Shown piece by piece: positions 60,019 through 64,000 of a stretch of DNA of 64,000 bases. Source of the DNA: Bactericera cockerelli (taxonomy: Eukaryota; Arthropoda; Insecta; Hemiptera; Triozidae); the NCBI GenBank assembly GCA_024516035.1, contig CM044961.1:17861374-17925373 (forward strand), read 5' to 3'. Each line of letters begins with the position of its first letter. Position 1 is the stretch's first letter. The notes below the pieces were generated by a model. It saw nothing but the letters and a program-made list of their open reading frames with translations. It searched no databases and was not told where the DNA came from. Made by a program: the position numbers and the translations under genes.

Positions 60019-61204
60019 ACCTACTGGAATGAAGGTCTTGATTGGGCAGTATAAATAATGCAATATTGTAATTATTTTAATGTAAATTTTCATTAAAGTA
60101 GGATTTATTTAGAGCATGAAATAAATATAATCAACTTAAGGGTGATGTGTATTGTCTGTGGCTTTCTTTGCTTCAGAATCTTATATTTTTTCCATCTAAT
60201 TTCTAGATGTCTTGGTAGTCACCATGACTTAGTGGAGAAGTGCATTGGTTTTTATTATTTTACCTGAATGTAGGTATTTCCATTAACTTCTTACAATTAA
60301 AATTAAGACCTAATAAGATTTATTGTGACCAGTTGATTTTATTTGGTTTTGACCTCCTGATTTGAGATAAAGAGCCTGGATAGGGATTTTACCCTTCATT
60401 TGGTGGGAATTGAACAGCTACCCACATTTACCTCACCCAGTCTGGGTTGGGACAGGTATGACAGCTTTGCATCTTGATGGAACAAAATTTTCTGTTAAAA
60501 ATGTGATGAGATCCATGAGTTAGCTGATTACATAAGTTTCAATCATTAGCACAACAATACAGTGCATTGGTAGTCAAGTGGTTAACATTCCAGTCTGGTA
60601 ATCTAGGTATCAGAAGGATCTGTAGGTTAAAATCCCAGGAATATTGCAACTGGGATTAGTGAGGAAATAAATGAGGAGAATGAAAGAAAAAATTGATAAA
60701 ATATTCAAATCATTGTCTTTGGGGTTCAACATTCCTTTTAACTGATAGTGAAGGTTCACTGATTCTAGGAGTTCACCAACAAGCTAACCACAATAATGTT
60801 GCTCTTCCTGGGTTGTGCCTGGGTTAAATTACAATTACAATAAGATTCAAAGAACAGTCAAACTATGATTTCATATCAAAGTTGAAAGTTTTTTAAAGTA
60901 TGTAGTAAATAAAATAAATTAAATTTCACAGAAATTAAATTTTCCGCGCTTGAAATTTCAAATAAAATGATCTGTGATAAATCTGTTTTGAGCAAAATAT
61001 TCTCGACTCCAAAAATATTCTCGACTCAAAACAAAATCGAAAAAAATCTGAAAAAGGTGCGAAGTGAGTGCGAGGATCGTTGCTTTCAAACTTGTAAAAC
61101 GCTCGTATTCCGAAAACGGCAATTTTCGTCAAGTTCATCTTCGAGCTGACTTGGCGAAAAAGGTCTCCAAGTTAAACTTGGGCAAACTATTGTAAAATTG
61201 GGGC

Positions 61205-61445
61205 AGGATTTTGGGCACTTAAAAATTTATGAAAGCACTTGTGAAAATGAAAACTTTCGGCGACCAAAAAACGTTTATTAATACCATTTTAAGCTGCACA
61301 GAGGTATTTTCACAAGTGTTCACAGATTCTTAAGCAGACACTTGTGAAGTTAACGAAAAGTGCGTCTATTAATACGAAAATTCAAAATTTGTGAAACACA
61401 GGACACTTGTGAAGTTGTAAATTTGTCTATTAATTCCGCCCTAAA
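61205..61445. mobile_element. Miniature element with TCTATTAATNCG words
   Basis: CACTTGTGAAGTT occurs twice, with GTCTATTAATACGAAAATTC and GTCTATTAATTCCGCCCTAA. Similar words lie at 47120-47220. The left border abuts the right end of the triplicated structure; exact ends are uncertain. Confidence 0.45.
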
Positions 61446-62215
61446 GGTCGAGTTCTAAGTACAGAAATTTCCAAACGCGGGAAACATTTGAAAAAATTAA
61501 CTGATTTCTGATAAGTAACTATCAAATTAATTTTAAAATTATTAATTAGGTAGTTTAGCTTTTGTACCGTTTTTATTTAGTTGGTAATCTAGGTAGGTAG
61601 GTAGTTTATCCAGTTTATGGCCCAATAAATATTTTGCAACACGCTGGTAAGTACATTTCATTAGTTAGAATAACCAAGGATTGATAAGAAAAAGAACCCT
61701 CCTCTAGGGCCTGTATTTGTGAGGGAGAAAGGAATGGTACTTTTGATTGCAGAGAGAACGAAGAAATATGTTGTGACATGACAGACTTGGTTGACAACAA
61801 TTTTGTGTTCATTCATGAAAACACCCAAACTCACCCTACCTACATGGCTTTGTTCAAGAGGCTAGAATCCTCTCATCTGACCCAGCAAACATCCCTGACA
61901 TGGATCCTTCTGAGAACCTTGAAGACCTAGGGCTGAATGTTATCAAATAGGATTACAATGAAATTCACTTTTTTTTATTTGACCGGATGGAAAAATCCTG
62001 ACCGGACGGAAAAATCCTGACCGGAGTGGACCAGCCCGTTTGTTCAGTCATGGCTTTTGGGTTGGTAAGAAGAAGAAGAAGTGGATGGTTTCTAATTCAA
62101 AATGTAAACAAACACTTTAATGTAAATAAACCAGAGTCCCAAAAATCTTTTTTTTTCTTCAAATTTTGGTTGACCAGAGCTGACCATTTGGTCTTGTTCG
62201 GGCTTTTCTTTCAAT
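61446..62215 (+). other. Intergenic sequence with a possible Cys-rich exon remnant
   Basis: After the acceptor-like CCCTCCTCTAG a + frame (about 61709-61887) reads ACICEGERNGTFDCRENEEI, then CCDMTDLVDN to a TAG. A neighbouring frame continues DPANIPDMDPSENLEDLGLN. Looks like a decayed exon or transposon fragment; I do not recognise it. Confidence 0.2.
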
Positions 62216-62515
62216 TTAACACTTCCCGCGCAACGTCAGACGTATGCGTCTGACAGTGAGTTACCAAAAAATGCATGTCAGGCGTATGCGTCTGACAGTC
62301 CTTCCTCACTTTAAATGCATGTCAGACCCTTACGTCTGACACTACAATGTGTTTAGCATTGGATTTATAATCCTGGGCCTGTGAGGAACATTTTCCTTTT
62401 TTTTAAATCTGAAATATCTTGAAAACTAAGGAAGTTACACATGAAATGCATACATCTGACATTTTGGGCCTGGGGGGAAATGTCATGTTTTTGCCTTGGG
62501 CATGGGAAGTGTTAA
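62216..62515. mobile_element. TTAA element with GTCAGACGTATGCGTCTGAC palindromes
   Basis: Ends TTAACACTTCCCGCGC and GGGCATGGGAAGTGTTAA, TTAA on both sides. Near the left end lie GTCAGACGTATGCGTCTGAC, GTCAGGCGTATGCGTCTGAC and GTCAGACCCTTACGTCTGAC, three variants of one palindrome. 300 bp. Confidence 0.85.
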
Positions 62516-63215
62516 AAAAAAAACCCCCGCTTAAAGTTAAGGCCCTCCCTCAATTCAGATAGTGTACTCCAGTTGACTCCAGTGTGACTGGTGACATGAG
62601 AGACAATTTTGTAATCCTAGTATATAATAATTCTGCCTCAACTTTTAGTGGACATTTTTGTTTTACTTTTGTGGTGCTAAGTCTTGGATTGCGTACTGTC
62701 TTAGATAGGGAAAACCGAGGTGAAACAATGACTTCAGTTATTGATTTTGTCTATCATTTTTGCCTTAGATTTTGTTTAAGTATTGTTTTAAATGGGGAAA
62801 ATAGGGTGGAATTCATAGTCTCTTGTGGTTCTGTATCTATGATTCTCATAGAGGTCACAATTGAATGTTTTTCTTATGGGATATTGTTTGCCCATATTAT
62901 GGTTGATATTGTGTTAAAGTATATGTACAACTGTCTCTTCTCTCGTTTAATCTTTCTTTGTAAATCTCTAGTTTAGACAGCAAGCTTTGTACTACAATTT
63001 TTTGGCAAAGATACTTCACTTTCTATTGTGTTCAGTAGAAAAAAATACTAAAGATCAATTTTTAGGTATCTACCTATTTTCTTGTTTAAGGCTGTATCTT
63101 CAGATAACTATCAATACTACATACCAACTAGTGTGAAAATCAAGCCCGAGAAGAAAAAAATACTTTGTAAAACTACATTAAATTAAAATGTCTATCTCTA
63201 TTTTTCACAGAAATT
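62516..63215 (+). other. Sequence upstream of MUS81, with an orphan 130-codon frame
   Basis: A + frame 62584-62976 (130 codons, Phe/Leu/Val/Cys-rich, with a weak internal repeat VLDRENRGE / VLNGENRVE) is open but unrecognised. It is probably non-coding leader or transposon sequence. TATTTTTCACAG at 63199-63210 is a good splice acceptor just before the MUS81 start, so a 5' UTR intron is likely. Confidence 0.35.
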
Positions 63216-64000
63216 ATGTCAGAAAAAGATCCATCTGGTAAGAAACTAAAGAAAAGGAAGACAATTACACTTGCAAAGCCTATCAATGAGCTTTTCATCA
63301 AATGGCTTGAAGAATGGTACATTGAAACTGCAACCAAAGGCTCCAAGATACAGTATGCCTTTGGTAAAGCTCTGGTGTCTCTTAAACGATTTCCACTGCC
63401 CTTAAAATCAGGTAAGGACTGTTTGATCCTGGAGCACTTTGGTCCTGGTATTTGTGTAAAACTAGACAGGAGACTTGCAGAGTACAAGAAAGAAAACCCT
63501 GGTGTACTTTCTGATGATGAGGAAATAGTCACACCAGAATCTAATAATGATGTTGTTGAAGTCATGAGCTCCCCACCTGCCAAAAAAGTAGCCAAGAGTC
63601 CTAAAAAATCATCTTATATGCCAGCCAAGAATACTGTTCCATTTGCTGTGTTTGTTGCAATGCATGAGAATGGTTTAGAATGTAGCATTAGTGAACAACA
63701 GTTACAAGTTGTTGTCAAGAGAATACTGAACAAGCCTAGCCCAGTCTCATGCATGGATAATCTCATAAAGAGAGGCCTCATAATAGAAAATTCAAACTCT
63801 GATATATTTACTTTTACAAGTGAGGGACGAAGAGTTGCTGAGCTTGTGTATGCTAAACATGTCTTAAGTAAAACTCGTCCGAACAGTGAACGAACTTCCA
63901 GTACAGATAAAATCATGTCTTACAATAGTCGCCTCTCAGATTTTGATATTATTCCTCTGGGAAGCTCTGAACCCCGCTCTGTGAAAGCAGAAGTCATAGA
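63216..64000 (+). CDS. MUS81: MUS81 structure-specific endonuclease subunit, N-terminal 261 residues (runs off the window)
   Basis: ATG at 63216, five bases after an acceptor-like CACAG; open to the window edge. Residues about 22-90 form the N-terminal helix-hairpin-helix region (INELFIKWLEEWY, YAFGKALVSLKRFPLPLKSG, LEHFGPGICVKLDRRLAEYK), matching MUS81's FxRWL and ALxSLxRYPLPLxSG patterns. A Lys/Ser-rich linker (95-135) follows, then a winged-helix domain (about 138-215) ending in FTSEGRRVAELV. The ERCC4 nuclease core would lie beyond 64000. MUS81 pairs with EME1 in the nucleus to cut branched recombination and replication intermediates (established). Codons are AT-rich, unlike the PHF10-like exons. 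No intron interrupts these 785 bases. Confidence 0.9.
   Translation, partial: MSEKDPSGKKLKKRKTITLAKPINELFIKWLEEWYIETATKGSKIQYAFGKALVSLKRFPLPLKSGKDCLILEHFGPGICVKLDRRLAEYKKENPGVLSDDEEIVTPESNNDVVEVMSSPPAKKVAKSPKKSSYMPAKNTVPFAVFVAMHENGLECSISEQQLQVVVKRILNKPSPVSCMDNLIKRGLIIENSNSDIFTFTSEGRRVAELVYAKHVLSKTRPNSERTSSTDKIMSYNSRLSDFDIIPLGSSEPRSVKAEVI

Larger units (their letters stand above)
51472..61204. mobile_element. 9.7-kb structure: three alternating copies (+,-,+) of a ~3.2-kb unit
   Basis: Bounded by inverted ends GCCCAATTTTACAATAGTTT (51473) and the reverse of GCCCCAATTTTACAATAGTT (ending 61204). Unit copies: 51499-54763 (+), 54782-58015 (-), 58017-61204 (+). The first junction is a stem of arms GGTCTCCAAGTTAAACTTGG and their inverse around an 18-bp spacer (54764-54781). 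The second junction (CGCTCCTAAGGAGCG, 58009-58023) has no spacer. Copies differ by point changes and indels: copy 3 lacks ~87 bp near 59840, and copy 2 has a deletion in its SINE near 57220. No long open frame. Confidence 0.85.

Noticed and set aside
54515..61149. 67- and 60-codon frames repeated at 54515, 54827 and 60935
   Set aside because: They lie in the inverted arms of the triplicated unit, on both strands, with no recognisable domain; their repetition follows from the DNA structure.

Overview
The window is nuclear DNA of an animal, most likely an arthropod and plausibly an insect. The genes have GT-AG introns, the DNA is AT-rich and crowded with tRNA- and 5S-derived SINEs, truncated LINE tails and TTAA-flanked miniature elements, and the three recognisable proteins are animal orthologues. 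Species cannot be fixed from sequence alone. Protein-coding sequence makes up only about 4% of the 64 kb.

Genes. (1) A PHF10 / SAYP-like chromatin protein (BAF45a subunit of PBAF-type SWI/SNF) lies on the + strand in eight exons between 16662 and 44497. Every splice phase was checked by hand and they join into one frame, ending in tandem PHD fingers and a TAA at 44495-44497. The N-terminal exons, including the SAY domain, were not found. (2) A UQCC4/CCSMST1-like mitochondrial inner-membrane assembly factor lies on the - strand in two exons (46935 to 46061) and is complete at 148 aa. (3) The first 261 codons of MUS81, the structure-specific endonuclease subunit, run off the right edge on the + strand (63216-64000). 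These genes act in different processes (chromatin remodelling, complex III assembly, DNA repair); nothing suggests an operon or functional cluster.

Layout. 1-846: right part of a TTAA element full of short palindromes. 868-12160: a complex satellite block of repeated modules (head, 84-bp and 50-bp satellites, G-rich minisatellite, A-rich linker, double-hairpin tail). 12440-13450: purine-rich tandem repeat. 13.5-16.6 kb: unassigned sequence plus SINE and LINE debris. 16.6-44.5 kb: the PHF10-like gene. Its 18.75-kb intron (21397-40149) holds two full cassettes and one truncated cassette of the same satellite family, then several kb of GA-rich simple sequence. 44.5-51.5 kb: 3' UTR, UQCC4-like gene and old repeats. 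51472-61204: a 9.7-kb structure of three diverged copies of a ~3.2-kb unit in alternating orientation (+,-,+). 61.2-64 kb: a miniature element, a palindrome-bearing TTAA element and MUS81.

The most unusual material is (a) a set of TTAA-flanked elements that each carry different short internal palindromes, (b) the alternating inverted triplication, (c) minisatellites made from a splice donor and from a splice acceptor in two introns of the PHF10-like gene, and (d) a repeat family built around a conserved double-hairpin module.
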